Below, in pieces: positions 1 through 9,022 of a DNA stretch of 64,000 bases. The position numbers were made by a program, and so were the translations under genes. The notes below the pieces were generated by a model. That model saw only the letters and a program-made list of their open reading frames with translations. It was not told the DNA's origin and did no database searches. The stretch spans positions 1 to 64,000 of the forward strand of contig JAIVHO010000038.1 of the NCBI GenBank assembly GCA_020201035.1, written 5' to 3'. The stretch is from Bacteroidales bacterium (GTDB lineage Bacteria; Bacteroidota; Bacteroidia; Bacteroidales; VadinHA17). Position 1 is the first letter of the stretch; every line of letters begins with the position of its first letter.

Positions 1-1921
1 CGCCCACTATAAGGAACAGATCGCCCTGCAGCCGGTATGCATTGTCCACGTTAGAGCTTTCACCATACTCCTTTCCAACGGGCCATCCCATCCACTGTTC
101 ATTCCACCATATCTTATCCATCCTGTTATCATGGCATCCACAGACTGACACACCAACCTTGTAGAAATCGGGATGAAAAAGGAGAGCACCTGTTGAATTT
201 TGTCCCCCGGCAGACTTACCGTAAATACCAACCTTGCTGATATCCATCCAGGGGCGTGTTGATGATGCATCCTTTATCCACAGAATCCGGTCGGGGAATC
301 CGGCATCTCCTATATTTTTCCAGCAAACATCCTGAAACGCTTTGGACCGGTTTGATGTTCCCATGCCGTCAATCATCACAATCACAAACCCCAGCTCAGT
401 AAGGGAGTGCCTGCACCTGTTATAGTAGTCGGTAAAATCCTTTGGTACATGATTTCCGTGCGGACCGGCATAGATATACTCAATAACAGGATAGGTTTTT
501 GCAGGATCGAAATTGGATGGCTTAAGTATCATTCCCCATATATCGGTAACACCGTCACGTCCCTTTGAGACAAACACCTCAGGCATTTCCCATCCCGTGG
601 CAAGCAGGCTGCTTATATCTGCCTCCTCAAGCTCCATAATGATTTTACCGGTTGCTGCATCCCTTACAACAGAACGGGAAGGCATATCAACCCTTGACCA
701 GGCGTCAACAATAAATTTTCTGTCAGGCGAAAGAGTGGTTCTGTGGTTTCCCTCACCTGCCGTTAGATGCTTTAGCCCGCTGCCATTAAAGCTGATTCTG
801 TAGAGATGTACAAAATAGGGATCACCCGGTTCTCTGCCACTGGCCTCAAAAAGGATTGTACGTGCGTCAGGATCAACATTCACTACCCTGCGAACCACCC
901 ATTCGCCACTGGTAATCTGGCTTTTAACCTTTCCTGAAACGCCGTCATACAGATAAAGATGATTCCAGCCATCACGTTCCGATGCCCAGATGATCTCCCT
1001 GCCATTATCAACATCATATCTGAACTTCTTTCCGCTGTAGTCTATAAATGTCTCAGCCTTTTCATCTATAAGCACCCTTGGGGGAGTACCCTCAGCATCC
1101 AGTTCAATAACCTGATAGAGCTGGTGGCCCCTTTTGTTATATTCGAAGGTAACCCTTTTGCTATCGGGACGCCACTCCGGATTCCCAATACTGTACTGGT
1201 TCGGGATCATCTCATCACACTGAGCCACAAAACCCTTTGCACCAAGGGCAAAAATCCTTGGGAAGTACTGCGGCAAGGCATCACCCGGCTTGTAGTACTC
1301 AATGGCTGTATGAAGCGGTTGCAACTGTGATTCGGGAGATGATTCTATATAGTGAACCATATGTGGTTCAGCCGGTCTTACCAGTGTTGTAACCACCTTT
1401 TTGGAATCAGGTGACCACCTGATTCTTTCAGCAGAATAGTATTGACCAAGTCCACCGTCAAAACTGAGCTGCTCACTGCTGCCGTCCGCCATATTGGAGG
1501 GAAGCCTGCATACCCAGTTAAAGTCGTCAAAGACAAATCTAATCTCATCCGTTGATTCGGTAAATTCAAGATTGCGGAGATCTGCACCTTTTAACGTTAT
1601 CATTTTGTTCTGGACATCAGTAAAGGCAGCTTCGAGCCTCTGCAGGTCAAATGCCTCCCGCCTGTCCTGGTTCACAGGATCAACAATAAAAAACTTCTCC
1701 CCTTCCCGGGTATCTGACATATACCAGAAAACAGAGCTCTTTCCTATCCATTGAGGCGATACGGCCCCGTTAAACAGATTCCCCTTTGTAAGGGATTCAA
1801 ACTGTTCATATCTGCTGTATGCTTCGGCAATTTCCTGGGCGGAGATTGTCTGGAAGCTAAAGAGTGCTGCAAGAGTCAGCAGAAAAATACTCCCGCCTCT
1901 TACACCGTTTAAATTTCTCAT
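1..1921 (-). CDS. S9 family peptidase, DPP-IV-like (C-terminus cut by window edge)
   Basis: This secreted serine peptidase resembles dipeptidyl peptidase IV and should remove N-terminal dipeptides from peptides outside the cytoplasm. About 640 codons are present and the C-terminus lies beyond base 1. The start at 1921 is well supported: a strong Shine-Dalgarno (AAGGAGAGG on the minus strand) lies a few bases upstream, and a signal peptide ending near SAQ follows. A beta-propeller region (DPPIV_N type) precedes an alpha/beta-hydrolase domain whose nucleophile motif GKSAGG has its Ser codon at 212-214. The Asp and His of the triad would be off the window. It lies downstream of, and on the same strand as, another S9 peptidase, separated by a tandem repeat. 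Family assignment is firm; substrate preference is inferred. Confidence 0.9.
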   Translation of the reverse strand, partial: MRNLNGVRGGSIFLLTLAALFSFQTISAQEIAEAYSRYEQFESLTKGNLFNGAVSPQWIGKSSVFWYMSDTREGEKFFIVDPVNQDRREAFDLQRLEAAFTDVQNKMITLKGADLRNLEFTESTDEIRFVFDDFNWVCRLPSNMADGSSEQLSFDGGLGQYYSAERIRWSPDSKKVVTTLVRPAEPHMVHYIESSPESQLQPLHTAIEYYKPGDALPQYFPRIFALGAKGFVAQCDEMIPNQYSIGNPEWRPDSKRVTFEYNKRGHQLYQVIELDAEGTPPRVLIDEKAETFIDYSGKKFRYDVDNGREIIWASERDGWNHLYLYDGVSGKVKSQITSGEWVVRRVVNVDPDARTILFEASGREPGDPYFVHLYRISFNGSGLKHLTAGEGNHRTTLSPDRKFIVDAWSRVDMPSRSVVRDAATGKIIMELEEADISSLLATGWEMPEVFVSKGRDGVTDIWGMILKPSNFDPAKTYPVIEYIYAGPHGNHVPKDFTDYYNRCRHSLTELGFVIVMIDGMGTSNRSKAFQDVCWKNIGDAGFPDRILWIKDASSTRPWMDISKVGIYGKSAGGQNSTGALLFHPDFYKVGVSVCGCHDNRMDKIWWNEQWMGWPVGKEYGESSNVDNAYRLQGDLFLIVG

Positions 1922-1937
1922 AATTCCTCTCCTTTTA

Positions 1938-2077
1938 TGATCTGAATATTCTGCTAATGATCTGAGTAATCTACCTGTGATCTTATCATTCTGCTACTGA
2001 TCTGAGTAATCTACCTGTGATCTTATCATTCTGTTAATGATCTGAGTAATCTACCTGTGATCTTAACATTCAATCTG
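1938..2077. repeat. 40-bp tandem repeat between two S9 peptidase genes
   Basis: Copies beginning TGATCTGAGTAATCTACC start at 1958, 1998 and 2038, an exact 40-bp period. A shortened 20-bp copy begins at 1938 and the last copy degenerates after about 2065. The array starts right after the downstream gene's Shine-Dalgarno and ends near the stop codon of the upstream peptidase, so it fills the intergenic space. There is no CRISPR-like spacer structure. Function unknown; it would lie in the 5' leader of the downstream peptidase mRNA. Confidence 0.9.
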
Positions 2078-2087
2078 ATCTGATAAA

Positions 2088-4817
2088 CTATTTAGCTTTG
2101 TTATATATCTTCTCCCCGTGGGGTATTCCATTTTTCATCCAGCCGGGAGCATCGGTTCCCTTCAGGTGATGATCAAAAAACTGCTTCATCCTTTTCTGAA
2201 AATCTATCTGATTGTTTTTATTTGCAAGATGGTGATTTTCATCAGGATACGAGAGCAGAATCACCTCTTTCCCCAACCGGCGGGCCGCATTGTAGAACTC
2301 CAGACCCTGGCTCCAGTCCACAGCACCATCAACGGTTCCGTGCAGTATCATAAACGGAGTTGTTATGCCAGGTGCATTTTGAACCGGTGACTGATCAATA
2401 TAAGTCTGAATATCATCAAACATCCCCTTACCCATACGTACCTGTCCGGTCTCAAATATCCCATGGTTATTGGTGCCTGAATTTTTATAGAGAATATTGT
2501 ACATACTGGTAAGGTTTGTTACCGGGGCACCTGTTACAACGCATGCAAACATATCTGTCTGGGTAAGTATAAATGACGACTGGTAACCGCCCCAGCTGTG
2601 ACCCTGGAGTCCTATATTTTCAGGATCGGCATATCCCAGTTCAATAACCTTTTTAGAGGCTGCTGTTACACAATCCAGTGCATTCCAGCCGGGCTTTCCC
2701 TCATAATACTTTATGTCAGGCATCAGCACCAGATATCCGTTGCTGGCATATGTTGACATATGCGGCCGGTCATCATAGGTGGGCATTGAATATGAGTGAT
2801 GATTATTTGATACCTTCTCGTAGAAATAGACTATCATGGGATATTGATTACCCTCTTCATATCCTGCAGGCAGGGTCAGGGTAGCCTGGAGAGGGTCACC
2901 GTGTGAATTCTCAAAATCAACCAGTACTCTCCTGCCCCATGCGTATTCTGACTGTTGGGGATTGGCATCAGTCTGTTGTACAGGATTGCGAAAGTTTTTA
3001 CCGCAGGTGTTGTAATCAGGAAAATCAACAAATGTCTGTCGGGTAAACATAAACCGGTCGGCATCCTTTGCCTTACTGAGCCTTCCGTAGGATGCATCAC
3101 CAAATATCAGTTCACGAGGTGCTTTGCGGTTGTTCAAAAGGAAATAGCCCGATTTTTTGGTCCATTCGCCATATGCTGTCAGGTAGTTATCCCGGCTCAG
3201 GTCTATAAATGGTTCCCGGTTGAGCCTGTTAAGCCTCAGCCTAACTTCGTTCTCCGTACCGTAGTTACCTGTAATATTAAAACCTCCGCTGCCGTCAAGT
3301 GCCACCACCCAGAGGTCATAAAGATGGTTCAGCATCACTGATTTGACATCAGATAACCATCCTGCCATTCCGTACGAAGGGTTTTCATAGGGATGATCCT
3401 CTGTAATATCGATAAAGCTAATATCCATACTTCCTGATATATTGACTGTTTTACCACTGCTCAGGTTATAGGACCAGAAGTTACCATCCTTAAACCATAA
3501 AAACCAGTTACCGTCCGGTGAGAGGCCCATGCTCCTGCCTATCTCCTTTTCAATAAGTTTTCTGCTTCCGGTTGCTGGATCAATAAGGTAGTAGTCGTTC
3601 TGCGCACCGCTCCAGTTAGTGTCTTTAATATATGGTTTTGGATCACCCCCTATTATTCTGTCTCCGTTACGACTTACCATCACACTGCGCATATCATCAG
3701 ATGAGAGCTGCACAAATTTAAGCGGATTAAGGTGAAGAAGAGCTGTATATGTTGAGCGTCTTTCCCTCGGGCTGCGTACCATTTGAACCGACTGTATCTG
3801 TTCATCGTTCCAGTGCCACACATCAACATTGGCAATTGTATCACGACTGATCTTCTCCACCTTCTCCTGCTCCTTTACAGCTATTATCATTCTGCTGTTG
3901 TCAAGGCTGAAGGAGAGTCGGCCCATTTCACTGATCACAAGGTCATCAGGAAATGCACTGTCATTTGCAGGATTATATTTAATTACCTTCGGAGACGCAG
4001 ATGTAACATCCATAAATACCAGGAGGCTGTTTACCCGCTGTGCTACCGTATCGGCCTTATTTCCCTTCAGCACTGCAAGTGAACTGCCCTTTTGGCCCTG
4101 CTCAGATTCATAGAGCATCTCATCATCCCATGTCAGCTGGCTGTATGTAGCACTGTCGGTGTCCAGAGGGCGTATTGAAAGGTTTGAAAGATCCAGCAGA
4201 TAGATACCATTACCAGCCTTGCTATCGGCATCGATAATCCAGGCAAGGTGAGTGCCCAGGCCATTAAATTTAAGCTCGGATACATTACCAGTATTGATCA
4301 GGTTGCCGTTTTTCAGGTTCTTAAGCAACATATCAGTGCCACTGAAGCCCTCATTATCGGCCTCTTTTCTTATAACCAGCCAGTCAGATCCTGCTGAGAA
4401 GGAGATATCATTAACCTTATCCCATTCCAGTTTTTCTCCGGTTTTAAGGTTCAGCAGAACTCCTTTGCTATAAACCGGTTTTTTACTTTTCCTGAGAGCC
4501 TCTGCCTCCTTGCTTTTCAGGTTTCTCTTAAATACTATCCACTCAGAATCGTCTGAGAACTGCGGACTCCCGCAATATGGCTCACGGTAGATTTTACCAG
4601 ATTCAATATTTTTAATAAACAGGGTGTCGTCGCCACCGTTCGGACTATAGGAGTAGCTCATCCACTCCCCGTTATCAGAAAGGCCTGTTGAGCCAATCCT
4701 GCTCCAGCGGTCATAGTCATCAACAGTAAGGACCTTTGAGCCCTCCTGGGCAGTACCTGTTATACCTGAAGACGCAGCAAGTGCAAACAGGATAAATAGC
4801 TTAATCAGTGATTTCAT
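2088..4817 (-). CDS. Secreted S9 family serine peptidase (prolyl oligopeptidase/acylaminoacyl peptidase type)
   Basis: A 909-residue exported serine peptidase of clan SC. A signal peptide covers about the first 23 residues. A long beta-propeller-like region is followed by the alpha/beta-hydrolase domain. The catalytic triad is visible: Ser741 in GHSWGG, Asp830 in HGTVDGAVD, and His862 in DENHH. It should act in the periplasm or at the cell surface on oligopeptides, probably for peptide nutrition. The same-strand S9 gene follows after an intergenic tandem repeat, so the two may be co-transcribed. No Shine-Dalgarno is obvious upstream of the ATG, which is common in Bacteroidota. Family is certain; exact specificity is not readable. 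Confidence 0.92.
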   Translation of the reverse strand: MKSLIKLFILFALAASSGITGTAQEGSKVLTVDDYDRWSRIGSTGLSDNGEWMSYSYSPNGGDDTLFIKNIESGKIYREPYCGSPQFSDDSEWIVFKRNLKSKEAEALRKSKKPVYSKGVLLNLKTGEKLEWDKVNDISFSAGSDWLVIRKEADNEGFSGTDMLLKNLKNGNLINTGNVSELKFNGLGTHLAWIIDADSKAGNGIYLLDLSNLSIRPLDTDSATYSQLTWDDEMLYESEQGQKGSSLAVLKGNKADTVAQRVNSLLVFMDVTSASPKVIKYNPANDSAFPDDLVISEMGRLSFSLDNSRMIIAVKEQEKVEKISRDTIANVDVWHWNDEQIQSVQMVRSPRERRSTYTALLHLNPLKFVQLSSDDMRSVMVSRNGDRIIGGDPKPYIKDTNWSGAQNDYYLIDPATGSRKLIEKEIGRSMGLSPDGNWFLWFKDGNFWSYNLSSGKTVNISGSMDISFIDITEDHPYENPSYGMAGWLSDVKSVMLNHLYDLWVVALDGSGGFNITGNYGTENEVRLRLNRLNREPFIDLSRDNYLTAYGEWTKKSGYFLLNNRKAPRELIFGDASYGRLSKAKDADRFMFTRQTFVDFPDYNTCGKNFRNPVQQTDANPQQSEYAWGRRVLVDFENSHGDPLQATLTLPAGYEEGNQYPMIVYFYEKVSNNHHSYSMPTYDDRPHMSTYASNGYLVLMPDIKYYEGKPGWNALDCVTAASKKVIELGYADPENIGLQGHSWGGYQSSFILTQTDMFACVVTGAPVTNLTSMYNILYKNSGTNNHGIFETGQVRMGKGMFDDIQTYIDQSPVQNAPGITTPFMILHGTVDGAVDWSQGLEFYNAARRLGKEVILLSYPDENHHLANKNNQIDFQKRMKQFFDHHLKGTDAPGWMKNGIPHGEKIYNKAK

Positions 4818-4913
4818 CAGATAAGAGTTTGATTGTTTATATGTTCAGCATGGTATTAATTATTCAACAAAATTAGTGTTGTTTCAATACCAAGGCATGC
4901 TGGTAAACATATT

Positions 4914-5171
4914 TTAACCTCTCTTAACCACGATCCGATTTTCTCCGTTTATAAGTGTAACACAGGAGCAGTTACTCTGATACCCTATTTCAAAGGAGCC
5001 ATTCTCAGGAATCACCGGAATATCAGCATTATATGTACCTGAACATTCAACCTTTCCATCAGGGGAATATCTTGTTATAAGGAAATCATTATTTCTGGCT
5101 GTAACCACAAACCATGATCCTGCGCCTTCACCTGCCAGCCACCTGGCATCTTCAGGGATATTCCTGTGCAT
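4914..5171 (-). CDS. Small conserved-looking hypothetical protein, start uncertain or frameshifted
   Basis: An 85-residue soluble protein with no signal peptide, rich in short beta-strand-like segments and ending in a basic tail; I do not recognise the family with confidence. The frame is open upstream of the annotated ATG as far as 5240 with plausible coding content (reading ...KPDTDYLSSTLPAPA before the Met) but offers no ATG there. An ATG at 5239-5241 in the neighbouring frame reads MAPLNSFTET and then stops at 5209-5211. One single-base shift near 5210 would join the two into a protein of about 108 residues. It may therefore be intact with a late start, or broken. Confidence 0.5.
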   Translation of the reverse strand: MHRNIPEDARWLAGEGAGSWFVVTARNNDFLITRYSPDGKVECSGTYNADIPVIPENGSFEIGYQSNCSCVTLINGENRIVVKRG

Positions 5172-5283
5172 TGCCGGCGCGGGAAGCGTTGAACTCAGGT
5201 AATCCGTATCAGGTTTCCGTGAAGGAGTTAAGGGGAGCCATCAATTCAAACTCTACAGTATATATCTGTTTATGCTTAATAAT

Positions 5284-5871
5284 CTAATATTTATTGCAGA
5301 GGATACTTTCAAATGCTGTATCAATAAATGCATGCAATTGATCCTCAGGTATTATTCTTACTCCAACAGACAGGCCCTGTATAACGCCAAGCAGATAGGA
5401 GGCGGTATTTTCAATTACGGTGGACTCGTCCACAAGTCCCTTCCGTACCGAGTTATTCAGTAGTTTTATTAACATGTTCCTGATAAAATCGTAATAGAGT
5501 TTCAGCTCCTCTGCTATCTGATCATCCCGGGCGATCAGTGATCCGGTAGTATTGACAACAAAACAGCCTAATCTGTTACCTGCGCCGGCTTCTTCTATCC
5601 TCACCTTCAGAAGTTCCCGGAGTTCAAGTATGGTTGATTCATCATTAATAAGACCGCCAAACAAATTCTTCTCTGCATGTTCCCTGTATTTTCTTACTGA
5701 GAGAATAAAAAGATCCCTTTTGCTCTTGAATGAGGAGTATATTGAAAACTGGTTTATACCCAGTTCCCGCTCGAGATAACGCACCCCGGTAGGTTCAAAA
5801 CCATTTTCCCAGAACACCTCCATTGCCCGGTCAAGCACCTCGTTTTCATTATACTGTTTCTTCCTTGGCAT
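5284..5871 (-). CDS. TetR/AcrR family transcriptional regulator
   Basis: A 195-residue repressor. The first roughly 50 residues hold a TetR-type helix-turn-helix (VLDRAMEVFWENGFEPTGVRYLERELGI, shown here only as the VLDRAMEVFWENGFE start; then GINQFSIYSSFKSKRDLF), followed by an all-helical ligand/dimerisation domain. I chose the ATG at 5869-5871 because the protein then begins MPRKKQYNENEVL, the usual TetR opening; longer upstream starts add only a poor leader. The gene diverges from a hybrid histidine kinase and the short intergenic space contains a 12-bp palindrome that could be its operator. Ligand unknown. Similar TetR proteins often control efflux or fatty-acid genes, but no such target is adjacent. 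Confidence 0.85.
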   Translation of the reverse strand: MPRKKQYNENEVLDRAMEVFWENGFEPTGVRYLERELGINQFSIYSSFKSKRDLFILSVRKYREHAEKNLFGGLINDESTILELRELLKVRIEEAGAGNRLGCFVVNTTGSLIARDDQIAEELKLYYDFIRNMLIKLLNNSVRKGLVDESTVIENTASYLLGVIQGLSVGVRIIPEDQLHAFIDTAFESILCNKY

Positions 5872-5895
5872 TTTAAGATTTTTAATAATATTTCT

Positions 5896-5907
5896 AAGCA
5901 ATTGCTT
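5896..5907. promoter_or_regulatory. Palindrome AAGCAATTGCTT, candidate TetR operator
   Basis: A perfect 12-bp palindrome in the divergent region between the tetR and histidine kinase genes, 25 bp from the tetR start. A second self-complementary element, AATAATATTATT, lies at 5918-5929. Position and symmetry fit a dimeric repressor site controlling one or both genes. This is inference; AT-rich palindromes can occur by chance. Confidence 0.4.
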
Positions 5908-5960
5908 TGCAATATAGAATAATATTATTACATTACAAATATCCCAATAAACACCTCCAT

Positions 5961-8684
5961 ATGGTAAAATCACCAATTGATGTATCAGTAACCTCGCCCG
6001 AAAACGAATCCTATAATTTATTTATTAATCTTTTCAACAGTGTCAGGGATGCCATACTGGTAACAGATACAGATAGGAATATTATAAACTGTAACCCAGC
6101 CTTTTCTGATCTGTTTGGATACAGCCTGGCTGAAATATCAGGAAAACCGACATCGCTGATATACCGTGATGCTGAGGAGTTCAGGGAAATGGGTCAGAAG
6201 TTAAGAGACAGAATGGGTGATCCAAACTTTCTTCAGACAGTCTACTACAGTAAGAAATCAGGAGAGATTTTCTCAGGTGAAACAAACGTATTCTTTCTGA
6301 AAAATCAACAGGGTGAGATTGAGGGATTTATTGGTCTGATAAGGGACATTACTGCCCGATTGAAAACTGAAAATGAACTGTTTGAGAGCAGGGAAAGTTT
6401 CCGGGCAACTCTTAACTCGATCGGTGATGCAGTTATTACAACTGATCTTAGCGGGAAAATTACCGGGATAAATCCGGTGGCCGTCACTCTGACAGGCTGG
6501 AGAGCTGAAGATGCTATAGGAATTGATCTGGACAGAATCCTCGAAATAGAAAATGCCATTACCGGTGATAAGGCAGAAAATCCTGTAAAAAAGGTTCTGG
6601 CGAGCGGCAGTTCTGTAGGACTGACAAACCACACAAAACTTATCTCCAGGTATGGCAGGGAATATCAGATTGCTGATTCCGGGTCTCCATTAAGGGACAG
6701 GAATGGCAATGTAACAGGAGTTGTTATGGTATTCCGTGATGTCACAAAAGAGTATGAGATTCAGCAAAAAATTGTAATCAGTGAAAAGAGACACCGCCAG
6801 TTGGTTGAGTCTGTAAAGGCGATAGTATGGGAGTATGATATTGTCTATGACAGGTGGTCCTATGTAGCGCCACAGACTGAGAACCTTACAGGATGGCTTT
6901 CTGAAGAATGGACCAACCTTGAGTTCTGGGCTGATAAACTACATCCTGACGACAGGGATAAATCTCTCTCCTACTCCCTTATGTGTACCGGCAGAGGGGA
7001 ACCGCATGAACTGGAATACAGGTTCAGGAAAAAGGATGGATCCTATATCTGGTTAAAAGATATTGTAAGTGTTGAAATGGATGGTAATAAGCCTTCCATG
7101 ATCAGGGGATTCATGTATGATATTTCACAAAGGAAAGAATCTGAAATTGAACTGGCAGAGAATAAGCAATTTATTGAGAATGTGCTTGATAACCTGCCAA
7201 TTGGCGTGGCTGTAAACCACATTGATGACGGCAGGGCCTTTTACATGAACAAGCGGTTTGAGGATGTTTACGGGTGGAACAGAGACGTTATTACGGATAT
7301 TACATTGTTTTTTGAGAAGGTATATCCTGACCCTGAATACCGTGAAGAATTGATGAGCAGAGTAATGGCAGATATCGCCACAGGTGATCCATCAAGAATG
7401 CACTGGGAAAACATAAAAATAACCCGCAGCGATGGTACTGAATCTTTTATAAATGCTTTAAATATTCCTCTGCAGGAGCTGAATATGGTGGTATCTACTG
7501 TTATGGATGTAACTGTTGAAAATGTGCTGATCAATCAGTTGACTGAAGCTAAGGAGAGAGCGGAGGAGAGCGACAGGCTCAAGTCATCATTCCTTGCCAA
7601 TATAAGTCATGAGATCCGTACCCCGATGAACGGTATCATGGGGTTTACAGAACTTCTTAGAACAGCAGACATTTCAAACGAGGAGAGAAGCCAGTACATT
7701 GAGATTATACAGCAGAGCGGTAACAGGATGCTGGAGACAATCAGGGATATTATTGATATTTCCAGGATAGAAACCGGCCATACGGAGGTTATTCTCAATG
7801 ATACCGATATTAACGAACAACTGAAATATAACTATGACATTTTCAGAAGTATGGCTGAACAGAAGGGCCTAAAACTGAAACTTACGTCACTATTACCTGA
7901 AAAAGCTTCCATTATATATAGTGACAGAGCCAAAATAGACAGCATACTGTCAAACCTTATTAAGAACGCAATTAAATTTACAGAATCCGGCAGGGTTGAG
8001 TTCGGAGCCATACTTTCAGGCAAAAATATTGACCTGTTTGTCAAAGATACCGGAATCGGGATACCGGAAAGTATGTTAACCAGCATTTTCGAAAGATTTG
8101 TTCAGTGTGAAGACAGTATATCCAGAAGTTTTGAGGGATCCGGGATAGGGCTATCGATAGTCAAGGCATATACCGAGATGCTGGACGGAAAGATAAGGGT
8201 TGACTCCAGGCAGGGTAAGGGAACTACCTTCAGGATAACTTTTCCTGTTAACGGTCCGGATAGCTCCGGTACTCAATCTGCAATTTCAATTGATGATCAG
8301 ACAGGGAAAGTCCATAAGAGAGGATTAAAGATTATAATTGCTGAAGATGACAAATTCAGCGGTCAGTATCTGGCAATAGTTCTCAGGGACATTGCCAGTG
8401 ATATTATACATGCCGGCACAGGCTCTGAAGTTGTAGAGTTATGCCGCAATAATAAGGATGTTGACCTGATACTTATGGATATCACAATGCCCGAAATGGG
8501 AGGATATGAAGCTACCGGAATAATACGGGAATTCAATAAAGATGTTATTATTATTGCCCAGACAGCTCATGCCCTGGCTGAAGATAAGCCAAAGGCACTC
8601 TCAGCGGGTTGTGATGCATATATTTCAAAACCAGTTAACCGTAATAAACTTCTGGAACTAATAAACAGCAAACTGTTTAAATAA
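5961..8684 (+). CDS. Hybrid sensor histidine kinase with four PAS domains and a C-terminal receiver
   Basis: About 907 residues with no membrane segment, so a cytoplasmic sensor. Four PAS/PAC modules occupy roughly residues 20-135, 145-270, 280-390 and 405-515 (PAC ends such as GLIRDITARL and MVFRDVTKEY; the third is PAS_3-like). Then come HisKA with the phospho-acceptor His550 in NISHEIRTPMNG, a HATPase_c domain with N and G boxes (NLIKNAIKF, DTGIGIP, GSGIGLSI), and a receiver domain with Asp840 in LILMDITMPE and a conserved Lys in ISKPVN. The ATG at 5961 is preferred to one at 5907, which would overlap the tetR-side palindrome and add a poor leader. No response regulator with an output domain is adjacent, so the phosphorelay partner is elsewhere. 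Signal unknown. Confidence 0.9.
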   Translation: MVKSPIDVSVTSPENESYNLFINLFNSVRDAILVTDTDRNIINCNPAFSDLFGYSLAEISGKPTSLIYRDAEEFREMGQKLRDRMGDPNFLQTVYYSKKSGEIFSGETNVFFLKNQQGEIEGFIGLIRDITARLKTENELFESRESFRATLNSIGDAVITTDLSGKITGINPVAVTLTGWRAEDAIGIDLDRILEIENAITGDKAENPVKKVLASGSSVGLTNHTKLISRYGREYQIADSGSPLRDRNGNVTGVVMVFRDVTKEYEIQQKIVISEKRHRQLVESVKAIVWEYDIVYDRWSYVAPQTENLTGWLSEEWTNLEFWADKLHPDDRDKSLSYSLMCTGRGEPHELEYRFRKKDGSYIWLKDIVSVEMDGNKPSMIRGFMYDISQRKESEIELAENKQFIENVLDNLPIGVAVNHIDDGRAFYMNKRFEDVYGWNRDVITDITLFFEKVYPDPEYREELMSRVMADIATGDPSRMHWENIKITRSDGTESFINALNIPLQELNMVVSTVMDVTVENVLINQLTEAKERAEESDRLKSSFLANISHEIRTPMNGIMGFTELLRTADISNEERSQYIEIIQQSGNRMLETIRDIIDISRIETGHTEVILNDTDINEQLKYNYDIFRSMAEQKGLKLKLTSLLPEKASIIYSDRAKIDSILSNLIKNAIKFTESGRVEFGAILSGKNIDLFVKDTGIGIPESMLTSIFERFVQCEDSISRSFEGSGIGLSIVKAYTEMLDGKIRVDSRQGKGTTFRITFPVNGPDSSGTQSAISIDDQTGKVHKRGLKIIIAEDDKFSGQYLAIVLRDIASDIIHAGTGSEVVELCRNNKDVDLILMDITMPEMGGYEATGIIREFNKDVIIIAQTAHALAEDKPKALSAGCDAYISKPVNRNKLLELINSKLFK

Positions 8685-8690
8685 TTTTTG

Positions 8691-8852
8691 TTACCGCCTG
8701 ATACCGTCAACTCTAACATTTTGATCCTTAGCCATACAGATCCCTTGCTTTCCCTATATCAGTTTTGAATCCGTAACTATTTCAGGTAGACCTGTTCCCT
8801 TGTAGGCAAGCAGACTCTTCAGAAATTTTTGTATCTTATACAGGGGTTTCAT
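8691..8852 (-). pseudogene. Possible remnant of a small gene with an in-frame TAG
   Basis: On the minus strand an ATG at 8850-8852 opens a frame of 32 coding-like codons beginning MKPLYKIQKFLKSLL, then a TAG, then 20 further codons containing MAKDQNVRVDGIRR before TAA at 8691-8693. The lysine-rich composition looks protein-like, but the length is short and I recognise no family. It sits in the 338-bp gap between the histidine kinase and gnd, convergent with the kinase gene. It may be a decayed small gene or chance. No other feature is clear in this gap. Confidence 0.25.
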
Positions 8853-9022
8853 TATGAATGGAATAACTTTACAGATATTAACCCGATAAGGGAGAGATTA
8901 CAGGTATCAGGAATGTCAGGAATCTCAAAAATACCGACCTATTGTGTGTGGAAGGGTACCAAGAGCCCTTTTGGAAATTAAACATAAATAAGATAGATTG
9001 AAAAATAATAAAATTGACAGTT

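Noticed and set aside
1938-2077. CRISPR array
   Set aside because: The 40-bp units are contiguous without unique spacers and there are no cas genes in the window.
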